This document shows, one piece after another, positions 25,684-38,901 of a DNA stretch of 64,000 nt. The stretch lies in the NCBI GenBank assembly GCA_008921705.1, contig VFFE01007767.1, positions 2,213,566 to 2,277,565 on the forward strand. The letters are read 5' to 3'. Source of the stretch: Burhinus oedicnemus. Lineage: Eukaryota > Chordata > Aves > Charadriiformes > Burhinidae. The notes beneath the pieces are model-generated. The model made no database searches. It was not told the origin of the DNA and worked only from the letters and a program-made list of their open reading frames with translations. Position 1 is the stretch's first letter. The number at the start of each line of letters is the position of its first letter. The translations under genes were made by a program, and so were the position numbers.

Positions 25684-26404
25684 TAGAATCATAGAATGGT
25701 TGGAGTTGGAAAATGGGAAATTAAGTTCCAACCCCCCTGCCATGGGCAAGGACACCTCCCACTAGACCAGGTTGCTCAAAGCCTCATCCAACCTGGCCTT
25801 GAACACTTCCAGGGATGGGGCATCCACAGCTTCCCTGGGAAACCTCTTCCAGTCCCTCCCCACCCTCAGAGTGAAAAATTTCTTCCTGATATTTAATTTA
25901 AATCTACCCTCTTCCAGTTTGAAGCCATTACCCCTCGGTCCTATCACTACACGCCCTTGTAAGGAGTCCATCTCCAGCTTTCTTGTAAGCCCCCTTCAGA
26001 TACTGGAAGGCCACTACAGGGTCTCCCCAGAGCCTTCTCTTCTCCAGGCTGAACAACCCCAACTCTCTCAGCCTGTCTAGCTGGATGCAGTACTGAAGGT
26101 AGGGTCTCATGAGAGCAGAGTAGAGGGGGAGAATCACCTCCCTTGACCTGCTGGCCACGCTTCTTTTGATGCAGCCCAGGATGTGGTTGGCCTTCTGGGC
26201 TGCAAGCGTGCATTGCCAGCTCATGTTGAGCTTCCCATCAACCAACATCCCCAAGTCCTTCTCGTCAGGGCTGCTCTCAACCCATTCTCCACCCCGCCTG
26301 TATTTGTGCATGGGATTGCCCCAACCCACATGCAGGACCTTGCACTTAGTCTTGTTGAACTTCAGGAGCTTTGTACAGGCCCACCCCTCAAGCCTGTCCA
26401 GGTT
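25684..26404 (-). mobile_element. CR1 LINE fragment, antisense, in-frame deletion
   Basis: On the plus strand the reversed tail (AGAATCATAGAATGG) starts the element and its 5' truncation is near 26404. On the minus strand the C-terminal part of ORF2 is readable: [53 protein letters not shown]. From there it passes straight to [16 protein letters not shown], skipping the roughly 35 residues (WAP to EER) that other copies carry here. The deletion keeps the frame, leaving a 133-codon open frame (25928-26329). It is a dead element fragment, not a host gene. Confidence 0.95.
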
Positions 26405-29400
26405 GCAATGATGCAGACATGATCAGGTTAGAGAGCAAGGAGGTCTTCTCCCCCCTTCCCCCGGAATGATAGTAAAAGCATCTAAATTAAATCACATCAA
26501 ATTTAATGCCTTTGGTACCAACAGCACACATATTTCCTTTCAAATAAAGTTTTCTATTTAACAGTACTAGTGATCCTATCTGAACAAACATGGGTCCACA
26601 ACTGGCTCCACCACAGGGATAATTCTAATAGGTAATTCCTGTTGTCTTCATAGTCTTCACTACGCTGCAGTGCCATGTGATCAGCTCTGCCGTTTTCTGA
26701 TCCAAGCCCAAAGCTAGAACTCAGTAAGTTACTTGCCTGCCCGAGACTGGGCTTCAGAATCCTAAAAATTCCATTTTGAGATATGAATATACATTAATAT
26801 ATACAGATACACATAGGAAAATATAGTGCTAGCTCTGGTGATTATAGAGAAAATCCGTTCAATGTACTGGGACATTTATTTACACAGCAAATCTATTATA
26901 ATACAGTTAAGTCTTCTCAATAATCTAGCAATCTCTAAATACAAGATTTGGATAAAGCTAATCACCAAGCGTGACCACACTGAAGCACCTTAATTTACAG
27001 CCCAATATCCTATTATTGAGACCAGGGAGCGCTCAGAAGGATGAACTGTTTGTGTACCGAGAACTGCCTGAGCTTCTTGCAAGACAATCCCAGAAAGCAA
27101 CACCTATGTCACACAGCACAGGAAGACACTCTGCCAGCCTCATCAGACCAAAGGTGTATTTCCTGCTTTCTCTGAACTAAGACTGTAAGAAGAGAACTAA
27201 AATTAAAAATTATTACTGTTGGTAAATACAAGAACTATTCAACACCAAGACATTTTCAATGAAGTATTTGTATTTGAGTTTGCACGGTGGGTTCTCAAGA
27301 CTTCGCAAATGGTCTACTTCAAAATACAACTTTGACATTCCATAGGGGATCATAGCAGACTGTCCTTCGACAGATTTTGAAGTTAAGAAAGCCTCACTTA
27401 GTACACCATTAGAGTAGCTGAGCTCCTCCTGAAGCCAGCTAAATGAGGAAATAAAATCTTCATTAAAATAAAATTACTAGACCGTGAAGCAACTTGAGTG
27501 TTTCAGCTAGCAAAATATCACCCACTCTGCTTCCCCTGCCTTCCTCTTCCCTCAGCGGGAAGTCAGTCCACTGGCGGAGCAACACAGGGACCATACAGAG
27601 CTGTCAGTCAAAAAGGTAAGCTCCAACAGAAAGCTGAAGTCTAATCTTAACTGTAGTTAAGACCTCCTAACATTTCTTTCACTTAACTAATATCACTGAC
27701 TGAACTGGGAAAAAAACCTCAAACCCTGAAAATCAGTTTTGGCATGCTGGAAAATTTACTACGTAGTATCATTAATCTTATTTTTCATAGAACATCTTTA
27801 TTTTGCTATTCTAAACATACAAGGTTTTGGGTTTTTTTCCATGAGTGTACTGGAGTAACAAAAACAAGGTTATGTGAAATAAAAACCTACCCTTGCAGAC
27901 TGTCAATCTTTATAATTTAAGCTTTGCCATCTGCACTATCAGAGCACTATTTTTATTATTGTTATCTTAGTTCACAATGTATTTTTACGTTATTTGGCTA
28001 CAGTCTTATCTTTCCCTGTATCTTTACAGTATCCTATCATTTTAACTTCCTTTTTTGCTTCAAATATAGCCACATAGAGAAAAAAAAAAAACAATCATGA
28101 AAAAGGCAGAAGAGGAGACTGGAATTGTAGTGCTATGATGATTAAGGATACACCATTTTTACATCAAGAAAGAAAAGACATTAAACGTCCATTCTGCTTT
28201 CATTCCAACAAAGAAGAACACCCGAGTCAGAAAGACTCAAAACACAAGTGCACAACTTCACACTGAGCACTAGTTCTTCACAGTGTTAGATTTCAGAACG
28301 AAAATGTATGTTTGCTTCAAATAGCTCTTTTGAAAATCAGGTAATGATCAGAGTCATGGTACACATACTAAAAACCCTAGAAGAAAAGCTGTAAGTGAGT
28401 ATTACATGCAGCTGGTGGCAACATTCCTTAATACCTCACTGGAGGTTTCCTATAGCAGCAAGAGCTCCAAGCTCTTATAGTAAACTCCTTGAAGGCAGCT
28501 ACACCCTAGCCGGCGAGGCCCAGGCATGCTGAATGCTGTCCTTGGCCACTTCACCTCCACACCAAAAGAGATCTCAAAGTACTCGTCACAGGAGCCTTTC
28601 CAAATGCCCTTCTCCTCCTGTTCCCACCCATGGTCTCATAAATTTAAGGCTTGAGTAGAACTCGCACATTTTTAGCGTTACGCAAATGCTACAGCGCAAG
28701 TGTCACTTGGAAGCATTATTAGCACTGCAGTTTGCATCCTAACTCTTGTTAAATATTACAGCAGCATCCCTACTTTCAAACAAATTTTAAAAACATGGCA
28801 TTTAAAAATTATCACTCTCTATAGATATGGAATATATAAAAAGAGGGTCCTTAAGAGAACACTATTGACTGGCAACCTACAGCTTGCTGAGGAGGAAACA
28901 AGAATCATTCATTAGCACATTTTTTCCTGTAGATATATGGACAGCGGACGTAGATTCTAAGACACTCGATTACTAATAAGCAACATTCTTCACATCTGCA
29001 TTTCTACTTTTCTTCCGTAGGGGGAGAAAGTGTAAATATAGTAGCTAACATAGGCCACCAAATAAAGCTACTACGGGTTAGATTTTCAAAAGCGTCAGAC
29101 AATTTGTTGCATTGATTACAGTCAACATAACGCAGAGCTCCTATCATACTCTAGCTACAGAACCCAGCAGAGAAACAAGTATCAGCACTTGTCACTCTTA
29201 CGTGAAGAGGAGTTAAATAAAAACAGCTTGTTAACTAGTACAGATTGGTGACTTATGTCTAGCTTTCTCTTCTGACAGCACCCAAATTTTAGTAAGTTGC
29301 ACAGTGCCAGAGGCCAGTCTAACAAATTTTGATGGAATTTATCATCATAAACTCCTTCAGATGAAGCGAAGATGCCTCAAAGAAAAAAACAACAAAACAA

Positions 29401-32400
29401 AACAAAAAAACCCCACCACCCCTGCCCCCTGTAGTCAAGTTTACAAATAAAATTTTAGTTTAGACCCTATAACCTTGCCTCCATATGCTGTGTTTTCAGA
29501 GGTTCAGACTCCAGTCTTTATTTTTAAAAATGAACTCAAAGATTAAGCTTTGTAACTCTACCTATCTAGTAATGTCTCCAGGCAATTTAGGCAATTGAAA
29601 GAAATTAAAAAATCCAAATTTTCCTTCAGTTTCTCCATAATTATTTCCATGTAGACCAAGCCCAGTTTTGCACTAACAGTGTTATCAGATCAGTCATCTG
29701 ACATATTCTGAAACTAACTTTAATCGCTTCCAGTATTTTTTGTTATATAGAATATGTGCACTTGATCAAAGCTCTTCCCCAACATTGTGCAAGTTCACTA
29801 AAGCCTTCATTCATCCAAAGGTGAACTGACTTGGAAGAAAATACACTTTAAAAGAAGTTAACATATTTTCCAGCAAGCTTTGGAATTCTAAGAAGGTTTA
29901 AGGTTTATTTTAGAAACAAATTAAACATATCAAGTTGCTACATGAGTAGTAGAAATGACTTTGGTCTCATACATCTTGTATCTCCCTCTCATCTTCTCTC
30001 CTCCCGTCAGCTCCCCTATAAAGGAAAGAATGAGTTTTTTGGCTAGACAACAGTCATGCATGTGCTGACTGGCCACCAGAGCTCCCCCAGCTCACCTTCA
30101 GTGTGAAGCACTAACCTGGGCTTCTCTTCCATCTAGCTGAGTTGCTCCAAACTTCCAGGCACTTCATTATCTCCAAGATGTTTTTCCTGCTGTGAAATTT
30201 GACTGAAATTGGCCAATGAGCTCAAGAGCAACCGTAGAGGAACTAACAGACAGGCAGACTGATAGCATATGCAAAGGAAATCAGATTCAAGAATTTTTAC
30301 TTCTTCACTCCATTACATCACTTCCTTCCTACCATGTCTTTTGCCTGAAGAACACAGGCCCTGCATTTTCAACTGTACTGCCTTCCACTCCTTCAGCGTG
30401 CAGTTACTATTGCACAAGCTACATTCCATAGCTTGTTTTTTGGACAATAAACCAATTCTCTACTCCATTCACACTTGTTCCATACTGCTGTAGTATTATC
30501 ATTCTCAAATTGTCCTACAGAAATGCAGAGATTGTAATCTTCTCATCAGAAGTAAAAAAGAAATTTGCGGAACCATAGGCTAGTGCTTTTAATACATTTC
30601 AATCATATAATGCTCATGTGAATTCTTTAAAAAAAAGCCCACCAAACACAGAAAATGAAAATGATTAAGTCAGCACAGGTCTACAGCCATATTCTCCTTG
30701 AAAATTTTTATGAGTACAGGTGGAAGAATAAACTATTTTTTTCTGATGAACATTCATTTTCCAATAGTTTAAATTCTACTTTCCCTATTTTCTATACGTC
30801 CATATAGATAAGAGCTGAAGAAAGCATGCCTTTCTAGAGAGTGAAAGTGCAAATTCACAAGACATAGGCACAGCAAAGGCGGTGGTGCACTTCACTTTAT
30901 GGGCCGTAGCTCCTGGAGTGGTATTTACAACAGGAGGAGCGCAGGTTCCTATCTCAGCAATGGACAGATCTAAGCATCTAGTAAGGAAATTCCAAATAGC
31001 AAAGTACAGACCAGGCAGATGCTAAAAGCAGCAATATATTATGCTGAAGAAAGGAGTACATCCAAAATCCCATTTCTAGAGTTCAGACAACTGAACATAT
31101 TTTTAGACAGAATCTGAAAAACACTATGTAAAATCAAGCATTACTGTAATGTCTGCCTAAATGATCAAAAGCGCAGAAGCCAGGTGTCTGAATTTGCTGG
31201 TATGTAACAGGCAGTTACTTGAGGCATGAAAGAGACTTGACATGATACTTAATTCTTTCATACACTGGAATTTAAAACCTTTTTATTTCTTAATGACAGG
31301 ATAAAAGAAACTTTTTATGACAAAAACAAACAGTATGCAAAATTCTACTGTAGCACTGGTAATGACCTGTTTTTCCTCAACTAAAAGTACCGGCCCATTA
31401 CATTCATAGAGGAAGTCAATGGCTTCACCCTCTGGCCTCAAAATTTCAATTACACTGTGAACCCAGGGTAATTTTTAGTGGTTACCACTAAAGGGAAATA
31501 CACTGATTGCAAAAAACCACAGACTCAACACATGTAGCTCCGCAGGGATGATATCTAAGTAGATCTTAGTATCACGTGTCGCTTAGGATTAGACTTTTAA
31601 ATCTCACTATGCTGGTGGCACAATACATCCTTCCAAAACTCTTAACAAAAAAAAAAAAAGTCAGCGCATCCTCTGAAAGGTAAGACAAGCAGAATGCTAC
31701 CCTCAATGTAGGAAGCGTCAAAGTAGGCAGCATCTTAAAAAACCAGAAGTTTGCTCATATTAGCATGTTAGCATTCATCAGCATAAAAAAAAAATAAAAA
31801 AATAAAAAAATCAATGATAAGTTTCACTTTCCAAATGATCTCTCAAGTCTACATGAAAAACCTATATGACTTATTTCTAGAAGTGATGGGCTTGGCCAAC
31901 CTAACTGCTTGCTGCTTGACCACTTCAGCCAGGGACTGCTAAGAACACCAGAAACACACCTAGGCCTCAGAGGAGATGCAAGAAAAACTTCTAGGGACTA
32001 GAGGAAACTGGCTTGTGAGCGGTAGTGATCTTTGTTCAATTCATAAAAATGAATACATAAAAAGCTTCATCTGAAGCTACTTCTAGAAGCAAGGCCTTGT
32101 TCTGTTCTAGTCAGTAGGGACTGGAGATGTCTTCCCTTAACTTCTCACTCAATCTAATAATCTTGTTTTCCTATCAACTTTCTATATAGGAGAAAACTGT
32201 GCAAAATCTCACTTTTTTAGCTTAAAATATTTTGGGGTGCTTACTAATATGAGAGGCTATAAGCAGAGCCATACCAAAACTCTGGCCAACAGGGTTTCAC
32301 CCCACCAAGTTCAGAGCTATTCGCACGTCTATCTCCAACCCTGCACACAAATATGCATGTAGCTTTAACGTTATTTTAAAACCAGTAATACCATTCATTG

Positions 32401-33364
32401 AAGTAATCTCATTAATAAATAAAGGATGAGCATGGTATCTGTGGTACTATGGCCTAAATCATAACTCCACCATCACCATTTATCACTCTCAGAAGCATGC
32501 TGATCTCACGTGATCTTTCCTACTCCTTATTCCCGATATCTTGACAGAAGAGAATGATTTACACTAAGAAGTTAAAGCACGATGAGAAAATACACAAAGG
32601 GCTTCCAAGAACTTATTTTAAAATACAATTTCTGGAATTCTGCAACATAAGGATAAGCAAAGAAAGAAACCTCTAGAAAGCAGACTTGTACCTTCACTTT
32701 ACTTGAGCACTGATCCTGCAAAAAGTTAGTTAGCACAGGAGCCATATACACAAGACAGCTCCTAAGAATGCTGATTCTAATTTTCTTTTAATTTCCTTAC
32801 CAAAACTTCATCCTCTAAAGTTAGGTGATAAAGAAGAACCATAAGTTTGACCTAATTGTCACCCTAGTCAAAACTCATGCTGGGTGATGAAAAGCCATCT
32901 CCTCTTCAGTCATCACACTGATGTTCTCAAGACAGATTTAAGATCAAGATGAATCATCTGTTAATTTTTTCTTGTCCCTGAAACACCTTCATCTCTAAAA
33001 TAGATGCCGCCCCTACTAGTCCAAAATAGCACAGTTCTGCTGAGCTTTACGTTATACTAGAAACTTAATCTTCATGAAGCACTATACAGGTGGGCCTCAG
33101 GGGGGTTAAAAAAAAAGAAAAAAATTCTAACTGTGAGCATGACAGAAAAGTCAGTGTTTTCCAGTGAATTTAACTCCATTTTCCCAATTTTTTAAAAGAA
33201 CTCTACAGGCTCAGACAGGTGTCCTTTTCCTGGCATAATTATATTAAGAAATACCTCTTATTTTTATTAGAAAGCACATGCCAATAAAGTTTTTACAATG
33301 TAACAAAGCATACGGTTATTCAGAGAAAGAACAACACACTGTCACTGGAGACTACTGATAAAAA
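26405..33364. other. Intronic unique sequence, no gene seen
   Basis: AT-rich unique sequence with short A-runs (for example near 31790-31810). A well-formed plus-strand exon-like segment at 27556-27615 is listed separately. No domain-bearing open frame, RNA gene or recognised mobile element was seen. Confidence 0.6.
27556..27615 (+). other. Exon-like segment antisense to ARHGAP21
   Basis: On the plus strand, a strong pyrimidine tract (CTTCCCCTGCC, TTCCTCTTCCCTCAG) is followed by exactly 60 bases and AAG|GTAAGC. The 60 bases are open in phase 0 (REVSPLAEQH, then RDHTELSVKK). The splice signals are near consensus, but the segment runs against the host gene and I know no gene here. It could be an exon of an antisense noncoding RNA or a chance match. 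Confidence 0.2.
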
Positions 33365-33730
33365 GGCTGTTTAGGTCTTTGCCCAGTAAAGACCTGAAAG
33401 TCTCCAAGGAGGAAGGTTCCAGGACCTCCCTCCAATGCTTAACCACCCTCAAAGAGAATTTTTTTCTCCTCTTACTCAGCTGGAGTTTCCCTTTTTGCAA
33501 CTGTTCCCTCTTGTCCCTTCACTTTTAAGGGGCTGAAGACCACCAGCCAGCTGCCTCGTCAGCCTTCCCTGCTCCAGGCTGAGCAAAGCTGGCATCCTCT
33601 CCGGCCAGGCACTCCAGCCCCTGAATATCTTCCCTCTCTCCAGTGTGTCCTGTCCTGCAGGGAGGGCCAAAAACTGGGCACGGTCTTCTGGGAGGAACCT
33701 CAATAGTGCCAAACAGAGGGGGAATGACAA
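33365..33730 (-). mobile_element. Diverged CR1 LINE fragment, antisense
   Basis: The plus strand carries reversed CR1 ORF2 landmarks: GAAAGTCTCCAAGGAGGAAG, CAATGCTTAACCACCCTCA, CTGCTCCAGGCTGAGCA and TCAATAGTGCCAAACAGAGG. The copy is strongly diverged, has no octamer tail and is truncated at both sides. Frames overlapping it (33476-33785, minus strand) are pieces of the element. Confidence 0.8.
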
Positions 33731-35829
33731 CAGCATGTTTTGAAGATGACACCATGCGAATGTTGTCAACAGTAAGTATGACCAACTATATTACTATGCT
33801 ACACAGGTACAGCAACATCAATTACACCACCAGCATTACTCATAGTAGTAGTAAGTATTAATTTGTTTCTTCATTGAATTGTTTGAACTATCCCCTCCAG
33901 AGCTGCAAAACTGGCATGTAATTCCATGGCCTTTCTGAAGTCTTTTACCCATTAAAAGAGAAAGTCTTTGCCAAGCACTAAATTATGGAAAGAAATCCCA
34001 ACAATGGGGAAGTTACGGTTCAGCAGAAAGAGGACAGGACAAGTAGGGTGACAGAAGGCATCAAGTGGTCCTTATTTCTAAGCTGCACAGCAGTGGAAGT
34101 GATTGACATCATACACAGGCCACCCAAAAACTTAATAGAACATGAATGATCAAATCTGTATTTGTCACGTTAAAAAAAAAAACAAAACTCTTCCTTGGTA
34201 CTGAATACAAAACACAAAATATGTTCTGAATAACAGGTTCCCTTTCTGCAAAAGCTGGATAGAGTTAAGGGTCAAAGATTTTTTATTATTTTAATTTTTT
34301 AACGGAAAACTTCAGGGCTACAATGCAAAACAAACAAAAAAGGTAAAAAATCCCACCCTTAAAGGCTTCTAGCAGTATGAAATAAATATAACACCACTTA
34401 AAATCTCAAAGAAACTCGTAATAATTAAAGACTGAATCAAACAACCTAAGCCAGAAATCCAGGAAACAGCACATAAATCCACCTGAACCAGTATATTTCG
34501 AACTAAAAAGCTGTTCACTTGCCAACAAATTTTCTGTATGTGAAGGAGCACACCACACAAAGTGCTATCAGAAAGTTCTAAACAGTCTATGAGAGCTACA
34601 TTCAAAGCCTGAAATTAATGTGTCAGTGAAACCTAATGAAATTACAGTTTCAAGAAAAACATACCATTTTGACAAGCAAGTCCTAAATCAATCATTATCT
34701 ATCAGGTATCAGACTTCTGTCAGTGCTCTGGGCACAGCCAAAAAAATCATATAAAACAAGTTATTGAAAACTCCAACATTCAAAAAGAAATTACAGAAAA
34801 ACCAAGATAGCTGAATACATGGAATACAGGAAAAAAACCCACCAAATACACTAGCAGAAACGAAGAAACAAGCAGGAGGTTTACTAGAGGAAGACTACAG
34901 GTTGACTATATAACAAACAACAAGTCACGTGAATTAAATTCAGAGTTGCTTATATTTCAGAAGAAAGTCTGCCTTGCATCACCACAACATTCTTTCAGTC
35001 AACAGCAGGTCTTGATCCTTAAAAAAAAAAAATTGCTTAGTGTCATATTAAGTTCACAGTGTATCTTAGGAATGTCTCGTACCAGTCTTGTCCCAAGTGT
35101 GAGTAGGCACACTGTGACCTATCAGTCACGAAACTCCACTACACACGTGCCAAGCTCTTCATTACATAAGCAACAGTAATAGGACTGTGCAAAAATATCT
35201 GGTATTAGAGAAGTGCCTCTCTCCTGGAGGTTTGTGTTTTCATTTTTTACTACATCTGCAAAAGGACAACATGTTTTCTAACCTTGTCTTTCAAGCGAGA
35301 AATTATTTTTAAAAAAATCACCACACTACCATTTCAGATCAAATGCAGACATTCCAAGATCTAAAAACACAAGGTGTTTGCACAAAATATCTTATGTGAA
35401 ATAATGATACGAGACGTGCACACCACTAACTTGCAGCAAGACATGAACATGGCAAAATTTACCAAATTATTTTCAACCAGATTTTGAATATGCAACAGAC
35501 ACAGAACAATAACTAAAAGCTACTTACTAGTAGGAATGAAAGCTGTTGCATCAGTTTTATTTAACAGTCCTTTGCCAATCCTCTTCACTGGTTTTCTTAC
35601 CAATTTTATATCCTGGCATTTAAATTTTGTTGTATGATGAAACAGATTAATCCTCTAATGAAACTGCTTCTTCTCTGCATTTAATTCCGCTGTACAAGTT
35701 CCTGGCCAACAGTCTATGAAAGCAGTTCCTATTTTACCTTGTATAAAAACAATTCAGAAAGTATTCACAAAAAATGTATGTACTAAAAATATTATTATTT
35801 TTAATAATTTTATTAACATCACAGCAGGA
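33731..35829. other. Intronic unique sequence, no gene seen
   Basis: AT-rich unique sequence between two CR1 fragments, with short A-runs. No open frame of interest, no repeat family recognised. Confidence 0.6.
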
Positions 35830-37688
35830 CACAGGCAATCCAGTAAGTTTCTGGAACATGCTGAAAGTTACTTCCTGACACAGGTGACTGAGGATCCAAA
35901 AAGGAAGAGGCAATTTGCTGGACCTCATACTTACAGACAAAGAAGAATTGTTGGGGGTGAGAAGTTCGCGGGTGAGAAGTTCAGGGGTAACCTTGGCTAC
36001 AGTGACCACGAACAGTGGAGTTCAGAATCCTGAGGGAAGGGAACAAAGCGAAATAGCAGCACCACAGCCCTGGGCTTCAGAAGAACAGCACTGTTCAGGG
36101 ATCACCTTGGAAGAATCCCACAGGAGACTGTCCTGGAGAGAAGAGGGGTCCAGGACAGCTGGGTGATTTTCATGATCTCCTCCTCCAAGCTCAAGAATGG
36201 TCCATACAAGTGTGCAGAAAATCAAGCAAAGGTGGCAGGAGGCCTGCATGGATGAACAAAAAACTTCTGACTGAACTCAAATGTAAAAAGGAAGTGTACA
36301 CAGATCACAAGCAAGACCCAGGTGATCCAGGAGGAAGAGGCACTGAGCACGCAGTGATGAGATTAGGAAAGCCAAAGTCCACCTGAATTTCAATGTGGGA
36401 AGGGACATGAAGGGCAACAAGGAAGGCTTCCGAACACACAAAGGACAAGAAGGTGTATTTATGAAGAGGAAAACATGCTTAATCAACCTGACAGCCATTT
36501 GTAAGGAGCTGACTAGTTTGGTGGATGAGAGAAGAGCAGATGTTTACCTTGACATCAGGAGGACTTTTGATGCTGCCTCCCATAATGTCCTTATCAAGCT
36601 GATGAAGTATGGGCTAGATAAATGGACAGTGAACTCAACTGGAAACTGGCTGAATTGCCAAGGCTGAAAGGGTTATAACCAACAGCAAGAGGTCCAGCTG
36701 GAGGCCAGCCACTGGTAGTGTGCCACAGAGGTCAATACTGGGGCCAAAATCAAACTCTTCACTGATGACCTGGACAATCGGTCAGAGTACACCCTCAGCA
36801 AGTTTGCAGATGATACAAAACTGGGAGGAATGGTTGGTATACCAGATGGGCGTGCTACCATTCACGCAGATATTGACTGGCTGGAGAAATAGACAAACCG
36901 GAACCTCATCAAATTCAAAGGGAAATGTCAAGTCCTGCACCGAGGAGAAATAACCCCAAGCACCAGAACAGGCTTTGGGCCAACCATCTGGAAAGTAGCT
37001 TTGCATAAAGGACCCCAGGGTTCCTATATGGACAACAGGTCGAACGTGATCCACCAATGTGGCCTTTCAGCAAGGAAAGCTGACAGCCTACTGGACTCCA
37101 TTAAGCAGAGTACAGCCAGCAGGTTGAGGAAGGGAACTCTTACCTTCCACTCAGCACTGGCAAGATCCCATCTGGAGTGATGTGTCCAGTTTTTGGGTCT
37201 CCAGTATAGGACAGACATGGACATACTGAAGCGAGACCAGTGATGGGCCACAAAAAAACGATTAAAGGACAGGAGCACGTGTCACATGAGGAAAGATTGA
37301 GAGAGCTGTGACTGTTCTAGCCTGGAGAAGCTTGGGGCATGGGGGGCAGGGCAGCAACTTAACCATGTGTACAAATACCTGATGGGGGAAGCAGGGGCAG
37401 AGGTGGAGAATAAGGTGACAAGACTGTCTCAGTGGTGCCAAAAATGCAGTGACAAGAGGCAACGGACACAAACTGAAATAGAGGAAATCCCATTTAAACA
37501 TTAAAAAACCCCACCTTTTTACTATAAACATGATCAGACACTGGAACAGGATGGCCAGAGAAGCTGCTGAGTCTCCATCCTTGGAGTCAAAACCAGCCTG
37601 GACACAGTCCTAGGCAGCCTGCTCCAACTGATTGAACTAAATTATCTCCAGAAGCACCTTCCAACCTCAATGATTCACCGATTCTGTG
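35830..37688 (+). mobile_element. Longest CR1 LINE remnant (about 1.9 kb), RT region
   Basis: A plus-strand copy holding roughly the second half of CR1 ORF2 in broken frames. Recognisable in order: LDLILTDKEELLG (35918-35956); the reverse transcriptase motif-A region YLDIRRTFDAASHNVL near 36545-36592; SKFADDTKLGG near 36797-36829, whose ADD is the metal-binding catalytic motif; VQDLTFPFEFDEVP only in the opposite frame (a shadow); then the C-terminal part and tail, ending with CACCTTCCAACCTCAATGAT and ATTCTGTG at 37688. Stops and frameshifts occur throughout, so it is inactive. A 15-base unit (GGTGAGAAGTTC plus three bases) is duplicated at 35956-35985. Confidence 0.93.
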
Positions 37689-38901
37689 AAAACTGTTTTT
37701 AACTCCATGCCTTATTTTCAATGGTGAGAATGCATTATGCAGCAGCTACACAAATAGTAGCTGCAGACAAATCAGGTTCAGACTGGTTTTTGGCACAGCA
37801 CTACATTCTAGCTCAAATCCTTAACATTCCGTAACTGTTCACGTCCAATATAATCTGGCAGTACCCTCTGCTAACATGCACATAAGTGTTTAAAAGGTAA
37901 GCATAAAGGTATATCCATTCCTTCTTGTCATTCTCACTTAATTTTACTGAAACGATGTTATTCATGCAACTGACATTCTTTTCTCAAACTTCCAGCTTCA
38001 GCAACCACTTATAGGATCTACAATTACACCACATAATCACACATGTATAGGGAAGGGATAAGGAAACAGAAGAACAAATTCACCTTGATATTGATCTCGG
38101 AGAGCCAGAAACTCTTGAGTCATAGATAAGATCTAATATCAAAGACTAACTGCAGCAGGTATAGCAGGGGTTTCCAGGCTCCACGTGAAATCCTGTGACT
38201 GCTACAGAAAATTTTTTGCTTTGTACCGCAGCTGGTTATTACATATCAGCCGATACCTGTATTTTGCCGTTGTAGGCAGTCTTCTGACTACCTCTTACTT
38301 CCAGGCTATACAAAAATCTATTTACCAAATTTATAACTATGTTCTTTAATAAGGTGTGTTTTCACATTAATCTACCTCATTATCCAAAGCCCAACAGGAG
38401 GCAGGAAAAAATGCTTCAAATATTCACAGCTGACTACAAACAGCTGCAAAAGGATCACATAGTAGAAGGACAGATAAAATTCCATTGCAATAAAAAAAAA
38501 ACCCCTAAGAGCAGTGTTTCTTAACAGAGCATTAGTATGTTCTTACTACTTTTCCAGCTCAGTGCTTAGGCAGTACAATTAACCATCCACTCTTATTTCC
38601 AGGTGCATACGATACCTATGTCCTTCGCACATAAGGCTTCTGTAAGCTTTACTTTGCCAAGATTAGAATCTTGGTTTTATAAAGTTGCAAAAAAACAAGA
38701 AGAGATAATTCTCTTAAAACAGGCAGACTTTCTTAATGCTGGAAGGAGACACTAGATTTACAGTTTATAAATTCACAAATTGTACTATTTTTACAGCAAG
38801 CAGTCTTATTTGCCTGGTTTTGCAGAAGTATCTACAACTCTTTCAAGTTGTAGACATTCAAAACAGCAGTCCTTATTATTCCCAGATTTCCTTTAAAGAG
38901 A
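37689..38901. other. Intronic unique sequence, no gene seen
   Basis: About 1.2 kb of AT-rich unique sequence between two same-strand CR1 copies. Nothing recognised. Confidence 0.6.

Noticed and set aside
25928..26329. 133-codon minus-strand frame as a host gene
   Set aside because: It is CR1 ORF2 with an in-frame deletion.
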